From Paraburkholderia hiiakae (GTDB lineage Bacteria > Pseudomonadota > Gammaproteobacteria > Burkholderiales > Burkholderiaceae), in NCBI RefSeq assembly GCF_904848665.1, contig NZ_CAJHCQ010000012.1, forward strand, positions 186,001 through 250,000: a stretch of 64,000 nucleotides of DNA, given 5' to 3'. The notes below the pieces were generated by a model. It was not told the DNA's origin and did not search any database. It saw only the letters and a list, made by a program, of their open reading frames with translations. Of this stretch, positions 16,669 through 24,777 are shown piece by piece (position 1 is the stretch's first letter; each line of letters starts with the position of its first letter). Made by a program: the position numbers and the translations under genes.

Positions 16669-18054
16669 ATGCCACACGCCCTGATTGTCGAAGACGATCC
16701 CAATAGCCTGTCAGGTCTCTCTGCGATCCTGACGGCCGACGGGTTCTCCGTCGACACCGCCGCCACGCTCGCGCAAGCGCGCGCCGCACTGGCGCGCTTC
16801 ATTCCTGATGTCGTACTCGTCGATCTGAACCTGCCCGACGGCGGCGGTCTCGAACTGCTGCCGCACTTGCCCGCGCAGCCGCCAGGCGGCGCGCTGCCCG
16901 TGATCGTGATGACCGGCAACGCCACGGTCGAAAGCGCGATCGAAGGCCTGCGCCACGGCATCTGGGACTATCTGCTCAAGCCCGTCAACATTCCACGCCT
17001 GCGCAGCCTGCTCGCACGCATTCCGCGTCCCTACGAGCTGACTGAGGAAGTACGCACGCTACGCACCACGCTGCGCCAGATGGGCCACTTTGGGCCAATG
17101 CTCGGACGCAGCAGCGCGATCCAGCATGTCTACGACACGCTCGAACAACTCGCGCCCACCGAAGCGGCGCTGCTCGTGCACGGCGAAGCCGGCACGGGCA
17201 AGGAAGTCGCCGCGCGTACGCTGCATCAGTTGAGCCGCCGCCGCAAGGGGCCGTTCGTCGTCTGCGACGCGCGCTCGCTCGTGGCAGAGGCGGCCGCTGG
17301 CCGCCCACTCGCGAGCGTGCTGTTCGGCCATGAGCGCGGCGCGTTCACGGGCGCGGAGCAGCGCGAGCCGGGGCTCGTCGATCAGGCGAGCGGCGGCACG
17401 CTCTTTATCGACGAGCTGACCGACCTGACACGCCAGCAGCAGGAAACGCTGCTGCGCGCGCTCGATTCGCAGACCTTCATGCGCGTAGGCGGCAACAGCG
17501 AGGTGGGCACCGATTTCCGCCTGATTGCCGCCACCCGTGCGATCCCGCGCGAAGCTGTCCAGCAGGGCGCGCTGCACGACGATCTATGGCTGCGCCTCGA
17601 TGCCGCGGCGATCCCGCTGCCGCCGCTGCGCGAGCGCGACGACGACGCCGCCCTGCTCGCGCTCGCCTGCATTGACGAACTCAATCAGGAAGCCCAGGCG
17701 CGCGGTCTGGCCGGCGCGACGCGGCTCGTCGCGCCAGCGTTCATCCGCGAGTGCCTGGCGTATGACTGGCCGGGAAACGTGCGCGAGCTGCACGAACGCG
17801 TGAGGCGCGCGTGGCACGCCTCGGGCGAGGTGCTGGAAACCTTGCAGGCCGAGGAAAGCAGCGGCGCGGGGCCGCGCGACATGAACGGCGGCCGCGTGCA
17901 GGTGACCGTGGGCACGCCGCTCGCCGACGTGGAAGAGATGCTGATCCGCGCGACGCTCGACGCCGTAGGCGGCACGCGACACCGCGCCGCGTCGTTGCTC
18001 GGCATCAGCCCCAAGACGCTCTACAACAAGCTGCAGCGCATGCGGATGAACTGA
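16669..18054 (+). CDS. Sigma-54-dependent response regulator (NtrC class)
   Basis: A 461-residue cytoplasmic regulator that should activate sigma-54 promoters when phosphorylated. The receiver domain (1 to about 115) has EDD at 8-10, phospho-acceptor Asp52 in VLVDLNLPDG, and later MTGN and LLKP. The AAA+ domain has Walker A GEAGTGKE (about 171), the sigma-54 loop GAFTGA (about 224) and a Walker B-type LFIDELTDL. The C-terminal Fis-type helix-turn-helix includes GTRHRAASLLGISPKTLYNKL. All functional signatures are present. No histidine kinase is adjacent, so it is an orphan here, and its targets cannot be inferred. Confidence 0.93.
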   Translation: MPHALIVEDDPNSLSGLSAILTADGFSVDTAATLAQARAALARFIPDVVLVDLNLPDGGGLELLPHLPAQPPGGALPVIVMTGNATVESAIEGLRHGIWDYLLKPVNIPRLRSLLARIPRPYELTEEVRTLRTTLRQMGHFGPMLGRSSAIQHVYDTLEQLAPTEAALLVHGEAGTGKEVAARTLHQLSRRRKGPFVVCDARSLVAEAAAGRPLASVLFGHERGAFTGAEQREPGLVDQASGGTLFIDELTDLTRQQQETLLRALDSQTFMRVGGNSEVGTDFRLIAATRAIPREAVQQGALHDDLWLRLDAAAIPLPPLRERDDDAALLALACIDELNQEAQARGLAGATRLVAPAFIRECLAYDWPGNVRELHERVRRAWHASGEVLETLQAEESSGAGPRDMNGGRVQVTVGTPLADVEEMLIRATLDAVGGTRHRAASLLGISPKTLYNKLQRMRMN

Positions 18055-18090
18055 GTCCGCGTGAAGTCCACTAAGCACGCCCGGCATGTT

Positions 18091-18127
18091 AAAAGGCGGC
18101 CCTTCGTTTCCGAAGGACCGCCTTTTT
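18091..18127. terminator. Bidirectional intrinsic terminator between the regulator gene and nagZ
   Basis: GGCGGCCCTTCG pairs with CGAAGGACCGCC (one mismatch) around TTTC, flanked by AAAA on the left and TTTTT on the right. It serves two convergent genes. Confidence 0.88.
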
Positions 18128-18154
18128 CGTTTTGCCGGCGCGGCAATCAGGGCA

Positions 18155-19195
18155 TCAAGGCAACACGCTGCGCAGCAATGCCTGCGCCTCGATGTACCCC
18201 GGATCCGCCACCATCTTGTCCCAGCGCAGCGCCTTGCCGCGCGCGCGCATGCGCTTGATGCGCAGGCCCGAAGCCTTGGCGGCGCGGCGCGGCTCCATGG
18301 TGCGCAAGGCGTCCAGCACCTTCTCGGCCTCGTGCGGCTGGTTGCAGATCAGCACCATGTCGCAGCCCGCTTCGAGCGCGGCGCGTGCGCCCTCGGTGAG
18401 CGTACCGCCCTGGCGCGCGGCCTCCATCGAGAGATCGTCGCTGAAGATCGCGCCCGTGAAGCGCAGCCGCTTGCGCAGAATCTCCTCGACCCAGGTGCGC
18501 GAGAAACCCGCGGGCTTCGAATCGACCTTCGGATAAATCACGTGCCCCGGCATCACCGCCGTGAGCGAGAGCCCGAGCCAGTCGTAAGGCAGCGCGTCTT
18601 CGCCGAGGATCGCCTCGAGCGGACGCTCGTCGACGGGCACCGCGACGTGCGAGTCCGCCGTCGCGAAGCCATGACCCGGGAAGTGCTTGCCGCAATTGGC
18701 CATGCCCGCAAGCGATAGCCCGTGATTGAGACTCTTGGCGAGCAGCGTGACGACGCGCGGGTCGCGATGGAACGCGCGGTCTCCCACCACCTTCGACTGG
18801 CCGTAGCCGAGATCGAGCACCGGCGTGAACGAGAGATCGATTCCGCACGCGCGCAGCTCGCTCGCGAGGATATAGCCCACGGCCGTCGCGAGCTTCGTGG
18901 CGAGCAGCACGTCCTTGTCCCACAACGCGCCGAGGCGCCCCATGGCGGGCAGCACCGTGAAGCCGTCCGTGCGAAAACGCTGCACGCGGCCGCCTTCATG
19001 ATCGACGGCGATGAGCAGGTCCTCGCGCACCGCGCGAATGGCGTCGGTCAGCGCGACGAGCTGCGCGCGGTTCTCGTAGTGGCGCGCGAACAGGATCACG
19101 CCGCCGGTCATCGGGTGCGCGAGGCGGCGCACGTCGTCGTCGTTCAACGTGGTGCCCACCACGTCGAGCATGACTGGCCCGGGATTATTCTTCAT
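18155..19195 (-). CDS. nagZ: Beta-N-acetylhexosaminidase
   Basis: NagZ removes N-acetylglucosamine from anhydromuropeptides during peptidoglycan recycling in the cytoplasm. The 346-residue GH3 protein has VDHEGGRVQRF, the histidine loop KHFPGHGFATADSH and the nucleophile region IFSDDLSMEAA. There is no signal peptide. Start ATG 19195 gives MKNNPGPVMLDVVG, the usual N-terminus, although the ribosome site is weak. It is the last gene of the acpS-side cluster, 44 nt after acpS, and ends at the shared terminator at 18091. Confidence 0.96.
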   Translation of the reverse strand: MKNNPGPVMLDVVGTTLNDDDVRRLAHPMTGGVILFARHYENRAQLVALTDAIRAVREDLLIAVDHEGGRVQRFRTDGFTVLPAMGRLGALWDKDVLLATKLATAVGYILASELRACGIDLSFTPVLDLGYGQSKVVGDRAFHRDPRVVTLLAKSLNHGLSLAGMANCGKHFPGHGFATADSHVAVPVDERPLEAILGEDALPYDWLGLSLTAVMPGHVIYPKVDSKPAGFSRTWVEEILRKRLRFTGAIFSDDLSMEAARQGGTLTEGARAALEAGCDMVLICNQPHEAEKVLDALRTMEPRRAAKASGLRIKRMRARGKALRWDKMVADPGYIEAQALLRSVLP

Positions 19196-19239
19196 CGATG
19201 AGTTTTGTGTAGATGCCGCGCGACGCACGGCGATGGATA

Positions 19240-19650
19240 TCAGCCGTTGACTGCGACGTTCACTTCCGCGATCACGAACGACACCGCGTAGTCGTGCTCG
19301 TCGGTGATGCTCACGCGCGCTGTGATGCCGCGTTCGTCGAGCCACTGCGCGAGTCCGCCCGAGGCGACGATCACAGGCCGGCCGCCGGGCTCGTTGAGGG
19401 TCTGCATGGCGCGCCAGGTCATCGGCATGCGCATGCCAAGGCCAATCGCTTTCGAGAACGCCTCTTTCGCGGAAAACCGCGTGCACAGGTACGCGAGGCC
19501 TCGCACTTCCGAGCGCGCCTTGCGCGCCTCGTAGACGGCGAGTTCGTCCGGGCCGAGCACGCGCGGCGCGAAGCGCCCGTTGGTGCGCTCCATGACTGCC
19601 GCCACGCGGCTCACCTGGATGATGTCGGTGCCGATACCGTAGATCGCCAT
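19240..19650 (-). CDS. acpS: Holo-[acyl-carrier-protein] synthase
   Basis: AcpS transfers 4'-phosphopantetheine from CoA to the serine of acyl carrier protein (AcpP here at 33085-33324). The 136-residue protein has the signatures GIGTDIIQVSR with its metal-binding Asp, and RFSAKEAFSKAIGLG. ATG 19650 was chosen because it starts exactly at the family N-terminus MAIYGIGTD. It sits between pdxJ and nagZ on the minus strand with 62 and 44 nt gaps, as in many proteobacteria (pdxJ-acpS). Confidence 0.97.
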   Translation of the reverse strand: MAIYGIGTDIIQVSRVAAVMERTNGRFAPRVLGPDELAVYEARKARSEVRGLAYLCTRFSAKEAFSKAIGLGMRMPMTWRAMQTLNEPGGRPVIVASGGLAQWLDERGITARVSITDEHDYAVSFVIAEVNVAVNG

Positions 19651-19712
19651 GAGATTCCCGTCGATAGATGTCGATTGCGTGTGCGCGACGCGTGGGTTTG
19701 CAATCCGTGCAA

Positions 19713-20477
19713 TCAGCCGCGTGTGCCGAGGCGCGCCGCGACCATGATCGCCTTCATTTCGCGCACCGCGTTCTCCCAGCCCGCGAAGATTGCGTGCGCA
19801 ACGATCGCGTGGCCGATATTCAGCTCGACGATGCCGTCGATGGCCGCGATCTGCTGCACGTTCGTGTAGTGCAGGCCGTGGCCGGCGTTCACCTTCAGTC
19901 CGAGGCTGTTGCCGCAGTTTACGCCCGTCACCACGCGCTCGAATTCGCGTTCCTGCTCGCCCGCATCGTGCGCCTCGGCGTAGCGCCCCGTGTGCAGCTC
20001 GATCACGGGCGCGCCCGTTTCGTGCGCCGCGCGGATCTGCGTTTCGTCCGGGTCGATGAAGAGCGAGACGCGGCAGCCCGCATCCGCGAGCTGACGGCAG
20101 GCGGCGGCAACGGCGTCGAAGTGGCCCGCGACGTCGAGGCCGCCTTCGGTCGTCAGCTCCGCGCGCTTTTCGGGCACGAGGCAGACGTCGTGCGGCTTGA
20201 TTTCGCACGCAATGTCTAGCATCTCAGCCGTCACCGCGCATTCGAGATTCATGCGCGTTTTCAGTTGCGGGCGCAGCGCATGCACGTCGGCGTCGACGAT
20301 ATGGCGGCGATCCTCGCGCAGATGCAGCGTGATCACGTCGGCGCCCGCCTCTTCGGCGAGAAGCGCCGCGCGGATCGGATCGGGATAAGCGGTGCCGCGC
20401 GCGTTGCGCAGCGTAGCGACGTGGTCGATATTCACGCCGAGGTCGATCACATTGGGCGAAGTGAGAAAGAAGCTCAT
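19713..20477 (-). CDS. pdxJ: Pyridoxine 5'-phosphate synthase
   Basis: PdxJ condenses 1-deoxy-xylulose-5-phosphate with 3-amino-1-hydroxyacetone 1-phosphate to give pyridoxine 5'-phosphate. The 254-residue TIM-barrel protein shows LGVNIDHVATLRNARG, TLHLREDRRHI and VNAGHGL, all typical. The start ATG overlaps the recO stop by 4 nt (ATGA), which suggests translational coupling. Confidence 0.97.
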   Translation of the reverse strand: MSFFLTSPNVIDLGVNIDHVATLRNARGTAYPDPIRAALLAEEAGADVITLHLREDRRHIVDADVHALRPQLKTRMNLECAVTAEMLDIACEIKPHDVCLVPEKRAELTTEGGLDVAGHFDAVAAACRQLADAGCRVSLFIDPDETQIRAAHETGAPVIELHTGRYAEAHDAGEQEREFERVVTGVNCGNSLGLKVNAGHGLHYTNVQQIAAIDGIVELNIGHAIVAHAIFAGWENAVREMKAIMVAARLGTRG

Positions 20478-21478
20478 AGGTTCTGCAAGTCGATCAGGAT
20501 CTGGCGCGTCGCGAGCGGCGTGCCGCCAAGGTAAGTGTTCAGCAGGAAGCGCATGAGCGCCTTGCTCTGCGCAACCGTCTGGGCTCGATGGTAATCGTCC
20601 TCTTCCATGTCGAGCAACGTCTGGCCCGAAAGCCGGGGCCATTGTGCGGGCCATTCGTCCGATGCTTCGCGCACGCCGCGTTCCGGATCGAACACGTAGC
20701 GGCCCTCGGCCACCACGGCCTTGCGGGTCACGGTGCGGTTGAGCGCGAGCGCGTAGCCCGCCTCGCGCAGCAGCACGCGCTCGAACGAGCGCAGTACCTG
20801 CACGGGTGGCTCGTCGTGCGCGAGGCGCGTGAGCGTGACGACGTAGTGGCGAAAGAGTTCGGGGTGCGGGTCTTCGCGCGCGATGAACTTCACGAGCAGC
20901 TCGTTCACGTAGAAGCCGCACAAAAGTGCGTCGCCGGTCAGCGGTAACATGCCGCCGACCCACTCGGCGCCCGTGAGCGTGCGTACCTCGCCCTTGCCGG
21001 TCCACGAAAGCGCGAGCGGCTGGAACGTTTGCAGCACGCCGCGCAACGCCGAGTGCGGACGCTTCGCGCCCTTCGCGACGAGTGCCACGCGGCCGTGATC
21101 GCGCGACAGTACGTCGATGATGAGGCTCGTCTCGCGGTACGGATAGCTGTGCAGCACGAAAGCCGGCTGCTCGGCGATGCGGTAGTCGGGGGTCGTGCTG
21201 CGTGAAGCGCGCGGCAGTTGTGAGCGCGCGGTGGTCTTACGGGCCGGCCGCGGTTCGGCGCGGCCTTCGAGCGTGGCGTCGGCGCCCTCGGTCATCGCGT
21301 GGCGCGTGACGGCGCCTTTCGTCACCTTCGTGCTTCGCGTGCTCGTCGTGCTTTTCGTGGGCGAGCGCCGCGTGCCGCGGGAATCGGACGCTTCGCCCGG
21401 TGCGAATGCCTCGTCGGCCTGCGCTTCGTCGTGCGCGGGCCAGTCGTCGTGCAGGGTTCCGGCTGCGCCGTCACTCAT
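20474..21478 (-). CDS. recO: DNA repair protein RecO with N-terminal extension
   Basis: RecO works with RecR and RecF to load RecA at gaps and anneals single strands. The family core begins near residue 99 (YRIAEQPAFVLHSYPYRETS) and runs to the end, with the OB-fold and helical domain. The preceding ~97 residues are low in complexity and rich in Ser, Thr, Arg and Ala, likely disordered, and make the protein 334 residues against about 240 usually. An internal ATG (MTEGADATLEG, about residue 62) could be the true start. It lies 18 nt after era and overlaps pdxJ by 4 nt. Confidence 0.93.
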   Translation of the reverse strand: MSDGAAGTLHDDWPAHDEAQADEAFAPGEASDSRGTRRSPTKSTTSTRSTKVTKGAVTRHAMTEGADATLEGRAEPRPARKTTARSQLPRASRSTTPDYRIAEQPAFVLHSYPYRETSLIIDVLSRDHGRVALVAKGAKRPHSALRGVLQTFQPLALSWTGKGEVRTLTGAEWVGGMLPLTGDALLCGFYVNELLVKFIAREDPHPELFRHYVVTLTRLAHDEPPVQVLRSFERVLLREAGYALALNRTVTRKAVVAEGRYVFDPERGVREASDEWPAQWPRLSGQTLLDMEEDDYHRAQTVAQSKALMRFLLNTYLGGTPLATRQILIDLQNL

Positions 21479-21496
21479 ACGCGGTGCCCGTTGTGC

Positions 21497-22402
21497 TTAC
21501 TCGTAACCGTAGGCGCGCAGCCCGGCTTCGTTGTCGGCCCAGCCGCTCTTCACCTTCACGAAGGTTTCGAGATAAACAGGACCGTCGAAAAGCTTCTCCA
21601 TGTCGAGGCGCGCCTCAGTGCTGATCTGTTTGAGCTTCGCGCCCTTCTGGCCAATCACCATCGCCTTCTGCGTGTCGCGCTCGACGAGAATCGTCGCGAA
21701 AACGCGCCGCAGCCGCCCTTCCTGCTCGAACTTGTCGATCAGCACCGTGCTCGTGTACGGCAGTTCATCGCCGGTCCAGCGGAACACTTTCTCGCGCAGG
21801 ATTTCGGCGGCGAGGAAACGCTCGCTGCGGTCGGTGAGATCGTCTTCGCCGTAGATCGGCTCGCCTTCGGGCAGATACGGCTTGAGCGTCGCGAGCAGGC
21901 GCTTGATGTCGTCGGGGTTTTGGGCGGAGAGCGGCACGATCTCGCGGAACTCGCGCAGACCCTGCACCTGCTGGATGAACGGATACAGGGTGCCCTTGTC
22001 GCTCACACGGTCGATCTTGTTTGCGATCAGGATCGTGGGCGCATTCGGCGGAATCAGGTCGAGCACCCTCTGATCGTCGGGGCCGAACTTGCCGGCCTCG
22101 ATCACGAACAGCACGGCATCGACCGAGCTGAGCGTGGAGGTCACCGCGCGGTTGAGGGAACGGTTGAGCGCCGTGCTGTGGCGCGTCTGGAAGCCGGGCG
22201 TATCGACGAAGATGTACTGCGCGTCGTCGATCGTGTTGATGCCGGTGATGCGATGGCGCGTCGTCTGCGCCTTGCGCGACGTGATGCTGATCTTCTGGCC
22301 GACCAGTGCGTTCATCAGCGTCGATTTGCCAACGTTCGGACGGCCGACGATCGCGACCATGCCGCAACGGAAACCGGCAGGAGTGGAAGTGGGAGCGTTC
22401 AT
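21497..22402 (-). CDS. era: GTPase Era
   Basis: Era binds 16S rRNA near its 3' end and checks 30S subunit maturation at the membrane. In this 301-residue protein the G1 motif is GRPNVGKST, G3 is DTPG and G4 is NKID. The C-terminal KH domain includes AMVIGQKGAKLKQISTEAR. Length and order match the family. It follows rnc by 54 nt, the conserved rnc-era pair. Confidence 0.98.
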   Translation of the reverse strand: MNAPTSTPAGFRCGMVAIVGRPNVGKSTLMNALVGQKISITSRKAQTTRHRITGINTIDDAQYIFVDTPGFQTRHSTALNRSLNRAVTSTLSSVDAVLFVIEAGKFGPDDQRVLDLIPPNAPTILIANKIDRVSDKGTLYPFIQQVQGLREFREIVPLSAQNPDDIKRLLATLKPYLPEGEPIYGEDDLTDRSERFLAAEILREKVFRWTGDELPYTSTVLIDKFEQEGRLRRVFATILVERDTQKAMVIGQKGAKLKQISTEARLDMEKLFDGPVYLETFVKVKSGWADNEAGLRAYGYE

Positions 22403-22456
22403 GATCGGACCGAAATAGAAAAACGGGAGGCGCGCCCGCGGCGCGCCTGGGTGGAA

Positions 22457-23626
22457 TCAGTGGCCGGCATCGGCCGCGCGCACGGGGATGGCCGTACTCG
22501 CTTCGGCATGCGTCTCGGCATCGGCGCTGGTGCCGCTGCTAGTCGCGGTTTGCGCGCGCTCGACGGTGCGCAGCGCCGATTCGGCTTTCACGGGGGCCGA
22601 GCGGTGGCCCATGGAGGCGGCGCTCGGAACGGCATCGAAGCCCGCCGCTTTGTCGGCTGGCTTGTCGCTCACTTTGTCCGCACCGCGTTCGGCTTTCTCC
22701 GCGGGCTTTTCAGCCGGCTTGTCCTTCTCCGCCACGCGCTCCTGCACGTGCGCGGCACGGATCACCGCGAGCGGCGCACCTTCGGCCGTCGCGGTTTGCG
22801 CCGGACGCTCGGTACGCACCGAAAGTCGCTCACGGCGCTCCGGTGAACGCAGATCGAGCGCGCCCTGCACGCCCGTCACGCCTGGAACGACCTCCGGCTC
22901 TGGCTTGGGAGCACGCGCGCCCTTCGAGCGGCGCGGCTTCGCAACCAGCGCCGGCGCCGCGGCCATGACTTCGTCGAGCGCCTTTTTCGCCGCGGCCTGC
23001 TCCGCCGCGCGGCGGCTCGCGCCCGAGCCCGACACCTTCACGTCCAGCTTCGGCACCGTGCATTCGACTTCGAACTGTTGATTGTGCGCCGCACCATGCG
23101 TCGCAACGACCGTGTAGGTCGGCAACGCGATCTTGTGGCCTTGCAGGTACTCCTGCAGCAGTGTCTTCGAATCCTTGCCGAGTGTGCGCGGATCGATGTG
23201 GTCGAGGATCGGCACGTAGAGGCGCTTGATGACCGTCTGGGCGGCGTCGAAGCCGCCGTCGAGGAAGATCGCCCCAAAGATCGCCTCCAGCGCGTCCGCG
23301 AGGATCGACGGGCGGCGGAAGCCGCCGCTGCGCAGCTCGCCTTCGCCGAGACGCAGGCCGTCGGCAATATTGAGGGCCTGAGCGATCTCGTAGAGCGACT
23401 GCTGCTTGACCAGATTCGCGCGCACCCGCGAGAGGTCGCCTTCGTCCAGCTTGCCAAAACGTTGGAACAATAGGGCAGCCACCGCGCAATTCAGAACCGA
23501 ATCACCGAGAAATTCGAGGCGTTCGTTATGCGTGGCACTGTGACTGCGGTGAGTTAAAGCCTGACGCAACAATTCCGCATTGCGAAATTCGTAGCGCAAA
23601 CGGCTTTCCAACGGAGATTGGGGCAT
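22457..23626 (-). CDS. rnc: Ribonuclease III with long C-terminal tail
   Basis: RNase III cleaves double-stranded RNA, including the rRNA precursor. ATG 23626 gives MPQSPLESRLRYEF. The nuclease signature is NERLEFLGD (34-42), with the second acidic set in DALEAIFGAIFLDGG. The double-stranded RNA-binding domain ends near residue 222. A further ~167 residues (genome 22457-22960) follow, rich in Ala, Glu, Lys, Pro and Ser, probably disordered, making 389 residues against about 226 in E. coli. lepB lies upstream after 221 nt, era downstream. Confidence 0.95.
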   Translation of the reverse strand: MPQSPLESRLRYEFRNAELLRQALTHRSHSATHNERLEFLGDSVLNCAVAALLFQRFGKLDEGDLSRVRANLVKQQSLYEIAQALNIADGLRLGEGELRSGGFRRPSILADALEAIFGAIFLDGGFDAAQTVIKRLYVPILDHIDPRTLGKDSKTLLQEYLQGHKIALPTYTVVATHGAAHNQQFEVECTVPKLDVKVSGSGASRRAAEQAAAKKALDEVMAAAPALVAKPRRSKGARAPKPEPEVVPGVTGVQGALDLRSPERRERLSVRTERPAQTATAEGAPLAVIRAAHVQERVAEKDKPAEKPAEKAERGADKVSDKPADKAAGFDAVPSAASMGHRSAPVKAESALRTVERAQTATSSGTSADAETHAEASTAIPVRAADAGH

Positions 23627-23847
23627 GGGGAGAGTATAACGCGCCCGCCGCCCCCGGCGAAAACGGGGGGCGGCAGGCGAAAAACCGTGATGAAGCGACG
23701 TTACCGAGGATTCTTCAAGTAGCGCGCGAAGATGCAAGGCGAGTTGTGCGAGCAAGACTCGTGTTCGCGCATACGCTTTTTGTTGCTGCCTCTATGGCTC
23801 CTTCGCGCGGCGTGATCAACGTGCATCGCACGTCGATCAAACACACG

Positions 23848-24744
23848 TTACTCGAACGAACCGATGCGACGCAGGTTGCTGAAGTTCATCCAGATGAAGA
23901 ACGCGCGGCCCACGACGTTCGCGTCGGGCACGAAGCCCCAGTAGCGGCTGTCCGCGCTGTTGTCGCGGTTGTCGCCCATCATGAAGTAATGGCCTGCCGG
24001 CACCTTGCAGATCACGCCGCGTGCGTTGTACTGGCAGTTATCGCGATACGGATAATCCTCTGCGCCCACGATGAACGGCGGCACCGCGGGGTTGTTGAGG
24101 ATGTTGTTCTTGCGACCGTTGCCGAGGTCTTCCGTGAACTGTTTCGCGTACCCAATGCGCTCTTCGTCGAAGAAGTCGCTTTGCGGCACTTCAGGCACCG
24201 GCTTGCCATTGATCGTGAGCTGCTTGTCCTGATAGGACACCACGTCGCCCGGCAAGCCGATCACACGCTTGATGTAGTCGACCGACTCATCCTTCGGATA
24301 GCGGAACACGACCACGTCGCCGCGCTCGAGCGGCCGGCCCTGCGTGATCTTCGTGTTCGTGATCGGCAGGCGGATGCCGTAGTCGAACTTGTTCACGAGG
24401 ATGAAGTCACCCACGAGCAGCGTGGGCACCATCGAACCCGACGGGATCTTGAACGGCTCCACGACGAACGAGCGTACGAGGAACACGACCAGGATGACGG
24501 GAAAGAAGCTCGCCGTGTACTCGAGCCACCACGGCTGGCGCAGCTTTTCGTTGCGCAGGTTCTGACGCGTGACAGGCGCGTTTTCATCGGCAAAACGCTC
24601 GCCGATACGCTCCTGCTGACGGTCGAACTCCGCGACCGCCGCATCGGCGGCGAGGCGCCGGCGCGGCATGAACACCAGTTTGTCTGCAACCCACGCAACG
24701 CCCGTCAAGATGACGAGCACAAAAAGTATCAGCGCAAAATTCAT
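23848..24744 (-). CDS. lepB: Signal peptidase I
   Basis: LepB cleaves Sec and Tat signal peptides on the periplasmic face of the inner membrane. The 298-residue protein has two N-terminal hydrophobic segments (about residues 3-20 and 78-95). The catalytic serine is Ser104 in IPSGSM and the general base is Lys159 in YIKRVIGLPGD. The C-terminal box MGDNRDNSADSRYWG is intact. It lies 33 nt after lepA on the same strand, the classic lepA-lepB pair. Confidence 0.98.
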   Translation of the reverse strand: MNFALILFVLVILTGVAWVADKLVFMPRRRLAADAAVAEFDRQQERIGERFADENAPVTRQNLRNEKLRQPWWLEYTASFFPVILVVFLVRSFVVEPFKIPSGSMVPTLLVGDFILVNKFDYGIRLPITNTKITQGRPLERGDVVVFRYPKDESVDYIKRVIGLPGDVVSYQDKQLTINGKPVPEVPQSDFFDEERIGYAKQFTEDLGNGRKNNILNNPAVPPFIVGAEDYPYRDNCQYNARGVICKVPAGHYFMMGDNRDNSADSRYWGFVPDANVVGRAFFIWMNFSNLRRIGSFE

Positions 24745-24777
24745 GTAGAGATCCGTTGTCCGGCTTATTTGCGTTAC

